The position numbers and the translations under genes were made by a program. From Eubacteriales bacterium (lineage in GTDB: Bacteria; Bacillota_A; Clostridia; Christensenellales; Aristaeellaceae), in NCBI GenBank assembly GCA_030528845.1, contig JAUMYC010000112.1:1-7969 (forward strand): a stretch of DNA of 7,969 nucleotides. Reading direction: 5' to 3'. Positions 1 through 6,167 of this stretch are shown here, piece by piece; the first letter of the stretch is position 1; each line of letters opens with the position of its first letter. The notes under the pieces were generated by a model. That model did not search any database and had not been told where the DNA came from. It worked only from the letters and a program-made list of their open reading frames with translations.

Positions 1-2
1 TC

Positions 3-581
3 CTCATCTGCGGCGCGAGCGTGGGCCTGTTCAAGCAGGCGGCCTTTGGCGTGGATCCGTTCCAGTGCCTGTGCAACGGCCTGCATCACGTTATCCCCAT
101 GGATTTTGGCACGCTGTACGTCATCATCAACGTGGTGCTGCTGGTGCTGGTGTTTTTCATGAACCGCCGCTTCATCGGCCTTGGCACGTTCATCAACCTG
201 TTCCTGCTGGGCTATGTGATCGACGGGTCGGAAAAGCTCATCTTTGCGCTGATGGGCGAACCCACCATGGCGCTGCGCATCGTTTACATCGTCATCGGCA
301 TGATCGTTCTGTGCTTTTCCGCCTCCGTATACATGACGGCGGACATGGGCGTGTCCACCTACGACGCCATTGCGCTGCATCTGGCTGAAAAGAAGATCGC
401 GCCCTTCCGCTTCATCCGCATCGCTACCGACCTCACCTGCGTCTTTGCCGGCTGGGCGCTGGGCTTCATCCCCGGCGTGGGCACGGTGCTGACGGCCCTG
501 TGCATGGGCCCGCTGGTATCATTCTTCAACGAGCGCTTCTCCAAACCCATGCTCTACGGCAGGGAGCATCAAACTGCATAA
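3..581 (+). CDS. YczE/YitT-type integral membrane protein, 5' end missing
   Basis: The reading frame is open from the first bases of the window and ends at TAA 579-581, giving 192 visible residues. A GTG at 21 lies inside the conserved N-terminal segment (GASVGLFKQAAFGVDPF), so I treat it as internal and the gene as truncated by the window edge. About five hydrophobic helices are visible, for example YVIINVVLLVLVFFM and RIVYIVIGMIVLCFSASVYM. Two related loops, AAFGVDPFQCLCNGL and ADMGVSTYDAIALHL, show the internal duplication with an (F/M)GV-x-x-(F/Y)-(Q/D) core typical of the YczE/YyaS/YitT group. Members are polytopic membrane proteins of largely unknown function, and no substrate can be read from the sequence. 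The gene converges on the Nudix gene and ends just before a shared terminator. Family assignment is fairly secure; function is unknown. Confidence 0.8.
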   Translation, partial: LICGASVGLFKQAAFGVDPFQCLCNGLHHVIPMDFGTLYVIINVVLLVLVFFMNRRFIGLGTFINLFLLGYVIDGSEKLIFALMGEPTMALRIVYIVIGMIVLCFSASVYMTADMGVSTYDAIALHLAEKKIAPFRFIRIATDLTCVFAGWALGFIPGVGTVLTALCMGPLVSFFNERFSKPMLYGREHQTA

Positions 582-586
582 TGCTC

Positions 587-622
587 AAAAACTGCGGATG
601 CATCAAAGCGTCCGCAGTTTTT
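587..622. terminator. Bidirectional intrinsic terminator between convergent genes
   Basis: A perfect 12-bp inverted repeat (587-598 pairing with 611-622, core ACTGCGGA/TCCGCAGT) has A-rich and T-rich outer arms, so each strand ends in a U tract after a GC-rich stem. Three further pairs (T-G, G-C, C-G at 599-601/608-610) can extend it to about 15 bp, leaving a 6-base loop. It begins 5 bases after the stop of the YczE-type gene. It also contains the last codons and stop of the convergent Nudix gene (603-614), so it can serve both transcripts. Confidence 0.85.
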
Positions 623-1169
623 CATTCAGTTTGCGGTAAATGTGGTCGCGCATCCACACCTCGGTGCAGGCGGCCTCGGCCTCTTCGGGCGTGAACCACG
701 CCACGCCGCTGTTTTCGTCGCTCTTTGGGCGCAGGGGCTGGCTGTCCTCTGCACAGAGGAGAAAGGTCAGGTTCAGGTGCAGATGCGGCGAGACGAACGC
801 GCCCCGCTTGACATGCCCCGGCACGGTGATGATCTCCAGCGTGACCGGGCTGCGCAAGACAGGCTCGACCTGCACAAGGCCCGTTTCCTCGCGCGCCTCG
901 CGCAGGGCCACGCCCAGAAGATCGGCCTCGCCGTCCGCATGGCCGCCCGTCCATGACCAGGAGCGGTAGATATTGTGCCAGATCATCAGCACCTTCGAGC
1001 GCGCGGGGTCGGTGATCCAGCCCGAGGCGGTGAAATGGCAGAGAGGGTTTTCGCGGGTGAGGATATCGTGCGGGAAGAGCGCGATGTACTGCAGCATGCG
1101 CTCTTTGTCCGCCGCCTCCTGCGCGCAGGTGGGCGAAAATTCCCGGATCAGCCGCGTAAGCTCGTGCAA
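603..1169 (-). CDS. Nudix hydrolase, 188 aa
   Basis: Nudix enzymes hydrolyse nucleoside diphosphates linked to another moiety (NTPs, NDP-sugars, dinucleotides), using Mg2+ held by the Nudix-box glutamates. The box is visible at about residues 75-98 as GGHADGEADLLGVALREAREETGL. The catalytic REXXEE core is intact (R90, E91, E94, E95). The upstream glutamate of the G-x5-E-x7-REUXEE consensus is replaced by Ala82, with a Glu one position earlier. The flanking HFTASGWI, IYRSWSWTGGHADGE and late WFTPEEAEAA match a stand-alone bacterial Nudix subfamily of unassigned substrate. Length is normal and there is no signal peptide, so it should be cytoplasmic. The start is TTG 1167-1169, chosen because GGAGG lies 7 bases upstream and no ATG or GTG fits. 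It is the last gene of the regulator-kinase-lipoprotein operon, 33 bases after the lipoprotein stop, and is probably a housekeeping passenger. Confidence 0.9.
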   Translation of the reverse strand: MHELTRLIREFSPTCAQEAADKERMLQYIALFPHDILTRENPLCHFTASGWITDPARSKVLMIWHNIYRSWSWTGGHADGEADLLGVALREAREETGLVQVEPVLRSPVTLEIITVPGHVKRGAFVSPHLHLNLTFLLCAEDSQPLRPKSDENSGVAWFTPEEAEAACTEVWMRDHIYRKLNEKLRTL

Positions 1170-1176
1170 GGCGCTT

Positions 1177-1181
1177 CCTCC
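1177..1181 (-). promoter_or_regulatory. Shine-Dalgarno site fixing the TTG start of the Nudix gene
   Basis: The minus strand reads AAAAAAGGAGG followed by 7 bases and TTG. This strong anti-16S match at standard spacing is the reason for choosing the TTG at 1169. The next in-frame ATG (residue 25) would remove a conserved N-terminal helix. Confidence 0.75.
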
Positions 1182-1202
1182 TTTTTTATGGCCGCCGCTG
1201 CA

Positions 1203-2675
1203 TTATTCCCGCACCAGCCCGGGGTTGCCCATCAGCGGAGAGATGATGGAGATCGACCCGGCGAAGGTGGAGGCCGTGGCGCCGTCGATGTAAAACTGCA
1301 CGCGTTGTACGGTGGAAAGGTTTTCCACGAGGGTGTTGACGACGGAATAGACCAGCGCGCGCTCCTGCTGCGGCGAAAAGGCCTGACAGGCGCTGTAGAG
1401 CGCGGAGGAGAAGTGTACATGCGCCACGCCGTCGGCGATGCGGATGCCGAGGACGTCCTCGCTGCGCGCGCCCTGCGGGAAGACGCCCGCGAGGCCTTCG
1501 GCGTCCGCCTGAGAGGGGCCGTCGATCAGCGCGGAGAGCAGGCTGCGCGCGCTGAGGGTGCTCTCGGGAAGGACGCGCGTGGTGCGCAGAAGGGAGCCGT
1601 CCTGCGCCATGAAATAGAGCCCGGCCGAGCTGCCCGCCAGAGAGAACATCTGCCGCGGGTCGAAAAGGCCCTCTTCGTCGGCGGTAAAGCCGCCCGCGAG
1701 GAGCACGGGCTCGCCGCCAAGATCCACGCGCGCGGCGTCGATATGGGGCGCGAAGGCGCAAAGGGTGCTGATCAGACCGGGGATGAGCCTCTCCTGCGGG
1801 GCGTACGCGGCCAACTCCTGCGGCAGGCGCAGGCTGAGGATGCGCTTGCCGGCCTCGTCCATGCCCGTTTCGGCTTCGATCAGGCTCGTGTATTCCGGCG
1901 GGAAGAGCTGCCCGGGCAGGGCGGACGCATAGGCGCGGAGCAGGTCGTCGAGATAGGACTTGTCGCCGAGGCGCAGCGTCGCGCAGTCCACAGACAAGGG
2001 CTCATCCGGCGCGCCGGGCAGATAGAGCACGGCCTGGCGCTCGATAAAGCCGCCGTCGGTGTCCAGCAGCGCCTGCTCGGAGACGTGCTGGATATAGCCG
2101 ATGGAAGCGCTGCTGTCCTGCCGCGTCAGCGCGCCCAGAGGCATGCCGTCCGCCTCGGCGGCGCGGCCCTCCACCAGCACGTTCACGCAGCGCACCGTCT
2201 CCAGCCCCAGCAGAGTGCGCGCGATGGCGGCGCGCGCGATGTAGAAGTATTCCTCGCCCTCGGAGAGCGCCTGCGCGTTCAGGTCCACCACGGCGATGCC
2301 GTTGGACAGGCGCACGCCGTTGAGCTCGGTGCCCTCCGGCGCGATGGGCAGAAGGCCCGAGGAGGAATAGGGCTTTTCCAGAAGGGATTCGATGATCAGG
2401 CGCAGGGGGTCGTCCTCCGGGTCTACGTGGATGAGCCGCAGGGCGGAGGAGAGCTGGCCCTCGTTGGTGCGGTAATAGAGCGTGGCGCGGATGGAATAGC
2501 GCGCGCGGCTGTCTCCGACGGGTGCGGCGAGGGCGGAGGCGTCGGGCGTGGGCAGGACGGCCACGGGCGCGTCCATGCTCTCGAAGGACAGGTTCGTGCA
2601 GCCGGAAAAGAGCGCTGCGCACAGGCACAGGCCCGTCAGGGCGGCTGCAAGGCGGGTCAAGCGGCTGTTGTGCAT
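1203..2675 (-). CDS. GerMN-domain lipoprotein with three GerMN-like repeats, 490 aa
   Basis: This is a predicted membrane-anchored lipoprotein. A basic N-terminus, a hydrophobic stretch (residues 9-24) and the lipobox-like LFSGC place lipidated Cys26 outside the membrane. GerMN (Germane) domains occur in the Bacillus germination/sporulation protein GerM and in actinobacterial LpqB. They are thought to bind peptidoglycan or partner proteins rather than to be enzymes. Repeat 1 spans about 64-180 (ATLYYRTNEGQL...LLGLETVRCVNVLVEG). Repeat 3 spans about 350-475 (GLYFMAQDGSLL...TVQRVQFYIDG), ending in the family-like SISIISPLMGNPGLV. A weaker copy lies between them at about 213-330 (AVLYLPGAPDEP...HIDAARVDLGGEPV). 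Start ATG 2673-2675 has AAGGAG upstream, but at a long spacing of 13 bases. The frame is open far upstream, but that part overlaps the kinase gene in another frame and is not coding. The gene sits 44 bases behind the kinase, in the position LpqB holds relative to MtrB. Confidence 0.85.
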   Translation of the reverse strand: MHNSRLTRLAAALTGLCLCAALFSGCTNLSFESMDAPVAVLPTPDASALAAPVGDSRARYSIRATLYYRTNEGQLSSALRLIHVDPEDDPLRLIIESLLEKPYSSSGLLPIAPEGTELNGVRLSNGIAVVDLNAQALSEGEEYFYIARAAIARTLLGLETVRCVNVLVEGRAAEADGMPLGALTRQDSSASIGYIQHVSEQALLDTDGGFIERQAVLYLPGAPDEPLSVDCATLRLGDKSYLDDLLRAYASALPGQLFPPEYTSLIEAETGMDEAGKRILSLRLPQELAAYAPQERLIPGLISTLCAFAPHIDAARVDLGGEPVLLAGGFTADEEGLFDPRQMFSLAGSSAGLYFMAQDGSLLRTTRVLPESTLSARSLLSALIDGPSQADAEGLAGVFPQGARSEDVLGIRIADGVAHVHFSSALYSACQAFSPQQERALVYSVVNTLVENLSTVQRVQFYIDGATASTFAGSISIISPLMGNPGLVRE

Positions 2676-2719
2676 AAATATCGCCTGTCTCCTTGTTGTT
2701 CTTGGCAAGAGCGCGCGGC

Positions 2720-4183
2720 TCATTCGGCGTTCTTGGGCGCGGCGCCCGGGCCGGCCACGGGCAGTTCCACCGTGAACACGGAGCCGACGCCCTCTTCGCT
2801 GGCGAAGGTGATCTCGCCGCCGTGCAGGCCGACGATCTGCTTGACGATGGCAAGGCCGAGGCCCGTGCCGCCCGTCTCGCGCGAGCGCGCCTTGTCCACG
2901 CGGTAGAAACGATCGAAGATATGGGGGATGTCCTTGGCGGGGATGCCGATGCCGTTGTCCGTCACGGTGATGACGGCCTTTTTGCCGCTGCGGGCGAGCT
3001 CCACGCGCACGGCGCCGCCGCTCTGGGTGTATTTCACGGCGTTGTCCGTGAGGTTGTAGACGACCTGCTGCAGCTTGATATTGTCGCCCTGCACGCGCAC
3101 GTCTTCCCAGATATCGCAGCGCACCTGGATGCTGCGGTCCTGCGCGATATGCTGGATGCGGCGCACGGTGTCGCTGACGATGGAGCCGAGGGAGACCTCG
3201 GCGATGTTGAGCTGCAGACCGCCGCTGTCGATGCGCACGAGGGAGAGCAGATCGCTCACCAGCAGGTTCATGCGGTCGATCTCCCGGTTGATGTCGTTGA
3301 GGAATTCGCGCGTCATCTCCTGGTCGAGCGTTTCCTGATAAAGCAGCGTCTCCACGAGGATCTTCGTCGTGCTCAGCGGCGTCTTGAGCTCGTGGGAGGC
3401 GTTGGAGACGAATTCGTTTCGCGTGGTGTTGAGGCGTTCGAGCTGGTCGGACATCTGGTTGAAGGCGCGGCCGAGGCGCGCAAATTCGCTGCTGCCGCGC
3501 ACATGCACATGCGCGTGCATGTCGCCCCGGGCCATTTTCATGATGCCCTGGTTGAGCTCGGCGATGGGACGCGTCATGGCGCCGGAGATGACCACGACCA
3601 CGGCCACGACGATGACGGCGATGAGCACGAGCCATGTGAGGATCTGCCGCTGGATCAGCGTCAGGCTCTCGTAGATCTCCTGCGCGGAGGCGATATAGAC
3701 CAGCGCGCCGCAGAGCGTGTTTCCGCTGCGCACGGGCGCGGCGTGCACGCCGATGGCCTCGTCCTGCGTCATGGACACGGCGATCCATGCGGAGGGCTCT
3801 ATGTTATAGTAGCCGTAGGCAGATTCGCTGCCGCCGAGCACCTGCGCCACTTCTTCCATGGCCAGCAGCCGGCCGTTCATCGTGCCGAGGCTGTCCGCCT
3901 GCACCACGCCGTATTGGTCCGTGATCAATATGCGCGCGTTGTTTTCCGCGCTCAGCTCGCTCAGCAGCGCCTGCAGCGCGTCTGCATCCGAAACGGAGAA
4001 CGCCACGGCCGTGCGGGCGGCGGCGCTGCCTGCGAAGCGCTCCGCCTCGTTTACCTTCTGCGTAAACAGATATTCGCCTATCAGCTGGATCAGCGAGAAG
4101 TCCACGATCGTGAACGCCGCGCAGATGAGCAGCAGATAGGCGAGTATGATTCTCCATCGGATCGAACCGAGGATATTCTTAAT
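2720..4183 (-). CDS. Membrane sensor histidine kinase (HAMP-HisKA-HATPase), 487 aa with proposed ATT start
   Basis: This is the sensor of a two-component pair: it autophosphorylates a histidine and passes the phosphate to the regulator encoded just upstream. Numbering is from the proposed ATT; subtract 26 for the GTG start at 4105. TM1 is about residues 13-37 (RIILAYLLLICAAFTIVDF...). An extracytoplasmic domain of about 145 residues follows, with a Cache/PAS-like pattern (ARILITDQYGVVQADS), then TM2 (WLVLIAVIVVAVVVVISGAM). HAMP starts at TRPIAELNQGI. The HisKA H-box is FVSNASHELKTPLS (His264), the N-box is NLTDNAVKYT (Asn381), and the ATP-lid motifs are DNGIGIP and GGTGLGLAIV. The only standard start is GTG 4103-4105, which would cut away most of TM1. 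The frame stays open upstream through TM1 and a basic leader (KIKNILGSIRWR) with no ATG, GTG or TTG. The ATT at 4181-4183 shares one base with the regulator's TAA, so I propose it as a translationally coupled start. If that is wrong, GTG 4105 (461 aa) is the fallback. Kinase identity is certain; the start is not. Confidence 0.9.
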   Translation of the reverse strand: MKNILGSIRWRIILAYLLLICAAFTIVDFSLIQLIGEYLFTQKVNEAERFAGSAAARTAVAFSVSDADALQALLSELSAENNARILITDQYGVVQADSLGTMNGRLLAMEEVAQVLGGSESAYGYYNIEPSAWIAVSMTQDEAIGVHAAPVRSGNTLCGALVYIASAQEIYESLTLIQRQILTWLVLIAVIVVAVVVVISGAMTRPIAELNQGIMKMARGDMHAHVHVRGSSEFARLGRAFNQMSDQLERLNTTRNEFVSNASHELKTPLSTTKILVETLLYQETLDQEMTREFLNDINREIDRMNLLVSDLLSLVRIDSGGLQLNIAEVSLGSIVSDTVRRIQHIAQDRSIQVRCDIWEDVRVQGDNIKLQQVVYNLTDNAVKYTQSGGAVRVELARSGKKAVITVTDNGIGIPAKDIPHIFDRFYRVDKARSRETGGTGLGLAIVKQIVGLHGGEITFASEEGVGSVFTVELPVAGPGAAPKNAE

Positions 4184-4871
4184 CTTTGTCAGTGAAATAG
4201 TATCCGACTCCCCACTTGGTGAAGATGAATTCCGGCTGGGCCGGGTTCTTTTCTACCTTTTCGCGCAGGCGGCGAATGTGCACGTCCACCGTGCGCAGAT
4301 CGCCCAGATAGTCGTATTTCCAGATGGTCTCCAGAAGCTGTTCCCGGCTGAAGACCGTGCCGCGGTTGGAGGCGAACAGCTGCAGAAGGTCGAATTCCTT
4401 GGCCGTCAGGTTCACTTCCTTCTGGCCGATGGAGACCGAGCGGCTGTTGGCGTTGATGGTCATCTCGCGGATCTTGATGATCTTGGAATTGTTTTCCTTG
4501 CTGATCATGGCCGTGCGGCGGAAGATGGTCTTGATGCGCGCCTTGACCTCCAGAATGTTGAACGGCTTGGTCATATAGTCGTCCGCGCCGTATTCCAGAC
4601 CGAGGATCTTGTCCATATCCTCGCCCTTTGCGGTGAGCATGATGATCGGCACGTTGCTGCGCTCGCGTATGCGCTGGCAGACTTCGATGCCGTTGAGCTT
4701 GGGCAGCATCACATCCAGAAGCACCAGATCATAATTCCCCGCAAAAAAGCTGTTGATGGCCTCTTCGCCGTCTGCGGCGGAGTCGGTCTCATAGCCGTCC
4801 TGCTCCAGAGAATACTTCAGGCCCTTTACAATGAGAGGCTCGTCGTCTACGATCAGAATGCGTTTTGCCAT
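4179..4871 (-). CDS. OmpR/PhoB-family DNA-binding response regulator, 230 aa
   Basis: This is a cytoplasmic transcription factor activated by phosphorylation from the adjacent kinase. The receiver domain (residues 1 to about 115) has the acidic pair Asp9-Asp10 (VDDEP), phospho-acceptor Asp53 (LVLLDVMLPKLNG), Thr80 (IIMLTAKGEDMD) and Lys102 (DDYMTKPF). The winged-helix effector domain (about 135-228) has the family hallmarks LTAKEFDLLQLFASNRGTVF, SREQLL, TVDVHIRRLREKVE and the wing WGVGYYF. Length is typical and no key residue is missing. ATG 4869-4871 is preferred because AGGAG lies 8 bases upstream; an in-frame TTG two codons earlier sits only 2 bases from that site. It resembles WalR/PhoP/MtrA regulators, but the exact orthology cannot be settled without a tree. 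It is the first gene of a four-gene operon behind the promoter at 4938-4966. Confidence 0.95.
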   Translation of the reverse strand: MAKRILIVDDEPLIVKGLKYSLEQDGYETDSAADGEEAINSFFAGNYDLVLLDVMLPKLNGIEVCQRIRERSNVPIIMLTAKGEDMDKILGLEYGADDYMTKPFNILEVKARIKTIFRRTAMISKENNSKIIKIREMTINANSRSVSIGQKEVNLTAKEFDLLQLFASNRGTVFSREQLLETIWKYDYLGDLRTVDVHIRRLREKVEKNPAQPEFIFTKWGVGYYFTDKD

Positions 4872-4879
4872 GTTCAAAA

Positions 4880-4884
4880 CTCCT
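4880..4884 (-). promoter_or_regulatory. Shine-Dalgarno site of the response regulator
   Basis: AGGAG on the minus strand sits 8 bases before ATG 4871. The spacing to an upstream in-frame TTG at 4877 is only 2 bases, so this site decides for the ATG and a 230-residue protein. Confidence 0.7.
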
Positions 4885-4937
4885 CGGCTTTTCCAGTTTG
4901 CTATAACGATTCCATATTTCTAAGATATGTCAATAGT

Positions 4938-4966
4938 ATTATAGACCCTTTGCGGCGATAAAGCAA
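4938..4966 (-). promoter_or_regulatory. Sigma-A-type promoter of the regulator-kinase-lipoprotein operon
   Basis: On the minus strand, TTGCTT (-35, 4961-4966) is followed after exactly 17 bases by a perfect TATAAT (-10, 4938-4943). Transcription would start near 4931, leaving a leader of about 60 bases before ATG 4871. The surrounding DNA is clearly AT-richer than the genes. A second -35-like TTGACA lies just downstream (4928-4933) but has no good -10 at 16-18 bases, so it may be chance or a regulator site. Confidence 0.7.
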
Positions 4967-5035
4967 CCGCCTGTGAAAAAGAGCGCTTTTTTTTACAATT
5001 CCTGCGCAGATGTGTCCGGATTTATGCATGCCGCC

Positions 5036-5950
5036 TCAGGCCATGAGCATGACCAGCGGGATGCTCAGGGCGCAGAGGAGGGTGGACGCGGTGAAGATCT
5101 GCGTGCCGTAGATGTCGTCTCCGCCGTAGCGATAGGCAAAGAGGATGACCATCGTGGCGCAGGGGCAGGCCGAGGCTAAAAGCAGCGTGCCGCGCAGCAG
5201 CGGCTCGACGGGCAGGGCCATCAGCGCAAGGCCGAAGAGCGCGGGGCAGAGCAGCAGCCGCGCAAGGCACACCAGAAACACTCGCTTTCCGCTCAGGAGC
5301 GCCTTGAGGTCGGTGTTGGCCAGCGAAACGCCCGCCACGAGCATGGCAAGGCCCGTGTTGAGCGAGGAGATATACTCCAGCGGCGTCGCGATGAGCTCCG
5401 GCAGGCGCACGCGCCCGAAGAAGAGCACGATGCCCAGACAGATGGAGATCATCGAGGGGGTGAGCAGGCCTTTTTTCAGGCTGCGCAGGTCGAACCGGCC
5501 GCTCATGCAGATCACGCCGTGCGTCCAGACCATCAGGTTGAAGGCGGTGATGAAGGCGGTGAGGTAGAACACGCCCTCGGCCCCGAACACGCCGTTGACC
5601 AGCGGGATGCCGAAAAAGCCGGCGTTGCCGTAGATGGCGCCGAAGCGCTCGGAGCAGTAGCGCCGGTCGTCGGCGCGCTTTCGGAAGAGGGGATAGGCCA
5701 CGCCGCAGGAGATGAGCAGCGCCAGCAGCGACAGCGCAAAGGCGATGAGCAGGTTGCGCGCGTCGCTCGGGTCGTATTCGCGCTGGTAGGCCAGAAGGAA
5801 CACGGCGGGGGAGACGATGTTGAGCAGCAGGTCGCTCAGGCGCTTGTTTACCTCGCGGTCGAGGATCTTTGTCTTGGCGCAGATGACGCCGGCGAGCATG
5901 ATCAGGAGGATCCCGACGATTTGTTTGGCGCAGATCATGGCGAGTTCCAT
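5036..5950 (-). CDS. AEC-family (auxin efflux carrier-like) transporter, 304 aa
   Basis: This is an integral membrane secondary transporter of the auxin efflux carrier family; characterised bacterial relatives move organic acids such as malate or malonate. About ten hydrophobic helices are visible, at roughly residues 5-24, 38-55, 66-88, 103-121, 126-149, 165-180, 198-212, 223-246, 254-276 and 284-304. Family landmarks are the helix-breaking loop AIYGNAGFFGIPLVNGVFG (105-123) in the first half and LASACPCATMVILFAYRYGGD (258-278) in the second, the two crossing elements of this fold. Length is usual for bacterial members. Start ATG 5948-5950 has an AAAGG ribosome binding site 11 bases upstream; the stop is TGA 5036-5038. 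It is transcribed in the same direction as the downstream two-component operon but is 164 bases away, and that operon has its own promoter. It diverges from the glycosidase gene, which suggests but does not prove a shared metabolic role. Substrate unknown. Confidence 0.88.
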   Translation of the reverse strand: MELAMICAKQIVGILLIMLAGVICAKTKILDREVNKRLSDLLLNIVSPAVFLLAYQREYDPSDARNLLIAFALSLLALLISCGVAYPLFRKRADDRRYCSERFGAIYGNAGFFGIPLVNGVFGAEGVFYLTAFITAFNLMVWTHGVICMSGRFDLRSLKKGLLTPSMISICLGIVLFFGRVRLPELIATPLEYISSLNTGLAMLVAGVSLANTDLKALLSGKRVFLVCLARLLLCPALFGLALMALPVEPLLRGTLLLASACPCATMVILFAYRYGGDDIYGTQIFTASTLLCALSIPLVMLMA

Positions 5951-5999
5951 GGGCGGACAGACCTTTCTTTATTCAGCGTTTGTTTGCGGTTCCTCTTCT

Positions 6000-6008
6000 A
6001 TTGTATCA
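6000..6008 (-). promoter_or_regulatory. Candidate extended -10 promoter for the AEC transporter
   Basis: The minus strand reads TGATACAAT, an extended -10 element (TGn plus TACAAT). No convincing -35 box lies 17 bases upstream, which is common for extended -10 promoters. The predicted start is near 5993, about 43 bases ahead of ATG 5950. Confidence 0.4.
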
Positions 6009-6116
6009 GCCCATGGTTAATTCCCGCGCGTCGCTTTTTTTGTTTTCCTGCGCAGCGGAGCCCCGGCTGCGTGAAATTTCTGTCAAATGCTGTTCCCTGC
6101 GCCGGTGCGTAGGGTG

Positions 6117-6122
6117 TATACT
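6117..6122 (+). promoter_or_regulatory. Candidate -10 box for the GH127-type gene
   Basis: TATACT lies 55 bases before ATG 6177 and would start transcription near 6129. The sequence 16-18 bases upstream (around 6093-6099) has no recognisable -35 box, so if this promoter is real it probably needs an activator. Confidence 0.35.
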
Positions 6123-6136
6123 GTATGCAGACGAAC

Positions 6137-6156
6137 CGGGGCGCCGCGGCGCTCCG
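6137..6156 (+). other. GC-rich stem-loop in the leader of the GH127-type gene
   Basis: Bases 6137-6144 can pair with 6149-6156 (8 bp including one G-T wobble) around a CGCG tetraloop. The core GCGCCGCGGCGC (6141-6152) is also a perfect DNA palindrome. The hairpin ends 4 bases before the ribosome binding site and does not contain it. If the -10 at 6117-6122 is correct, the stem lies within about 10 bases of the mRNA 5' end, a position suited to transcript stabilisation. A protein-binding palindrome is the alternative. Confidence 0.4.
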
Positions 6157-6160
6157 CGAG

Positions 6161-6167
6161 GGAGGAG
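6161..6167 (+). promoter_or_regulatory. Shine-Dalgarno site fixing the start of the GH127-type gene
   Basis: GGAGGAG is followed 9 bases later by ATG 6177. It overrides an in-frame TTG at 6087, whose extra 30 codons would cover the candidate promoter, the leader hairpin and this ribosome binding site. Confidence 0.75.

Noticed and set aside
975..2906. 643-codon plus-strand open frame opposite the lipoprotein and Nudix genes
   Set aside because: Low-complexity Ala/Arg/Gly/His-rich translation with no domain. It is the mirror of GC-rich codons in well-supported minus-strand genes.
2676..3788. Upstream extension of the lipoprotein frame through the kinase gene
   Set aside because: Arg/Ala/Pro-rich translation overlapping the kinase in another frame. 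The lipoprotein signal sequence at 2675 marks the true N-terminus.
3804..4157. 117-codon minus-strand frame starting at ATG 4157, as an alternative start or frameshifted kinase piece
   Set aside because: The translation is Arg/Gly/His-rich without a membrane helix and has no ribosome binding site. The kinase frame is continuous without it.
2693..4195. 500-codon plus-strand open frame opposite the histidine kinase
   Set aside because: His/Asp/Ala/Val-rich shadow of the kinase gene; no recognisable domain or ribosome binding site.
4976..4991. Possible terminator hairpin AAAAAG-AGCG-CTTTTT after the AEC transporter
   Set aside because: The 6-bp stem is almost entirely A-T and no separate U tract follows it on the minus strand, so it is too weak to call.
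6051..6071. Hairpin CGCAGC/GCTGCG near a T-rich run as a terminator
   Set aside because: The T run lies upstream of the stem on the plus strand and becomes an A run after the stem on the minus strand, so neither strand has terminator geometry.
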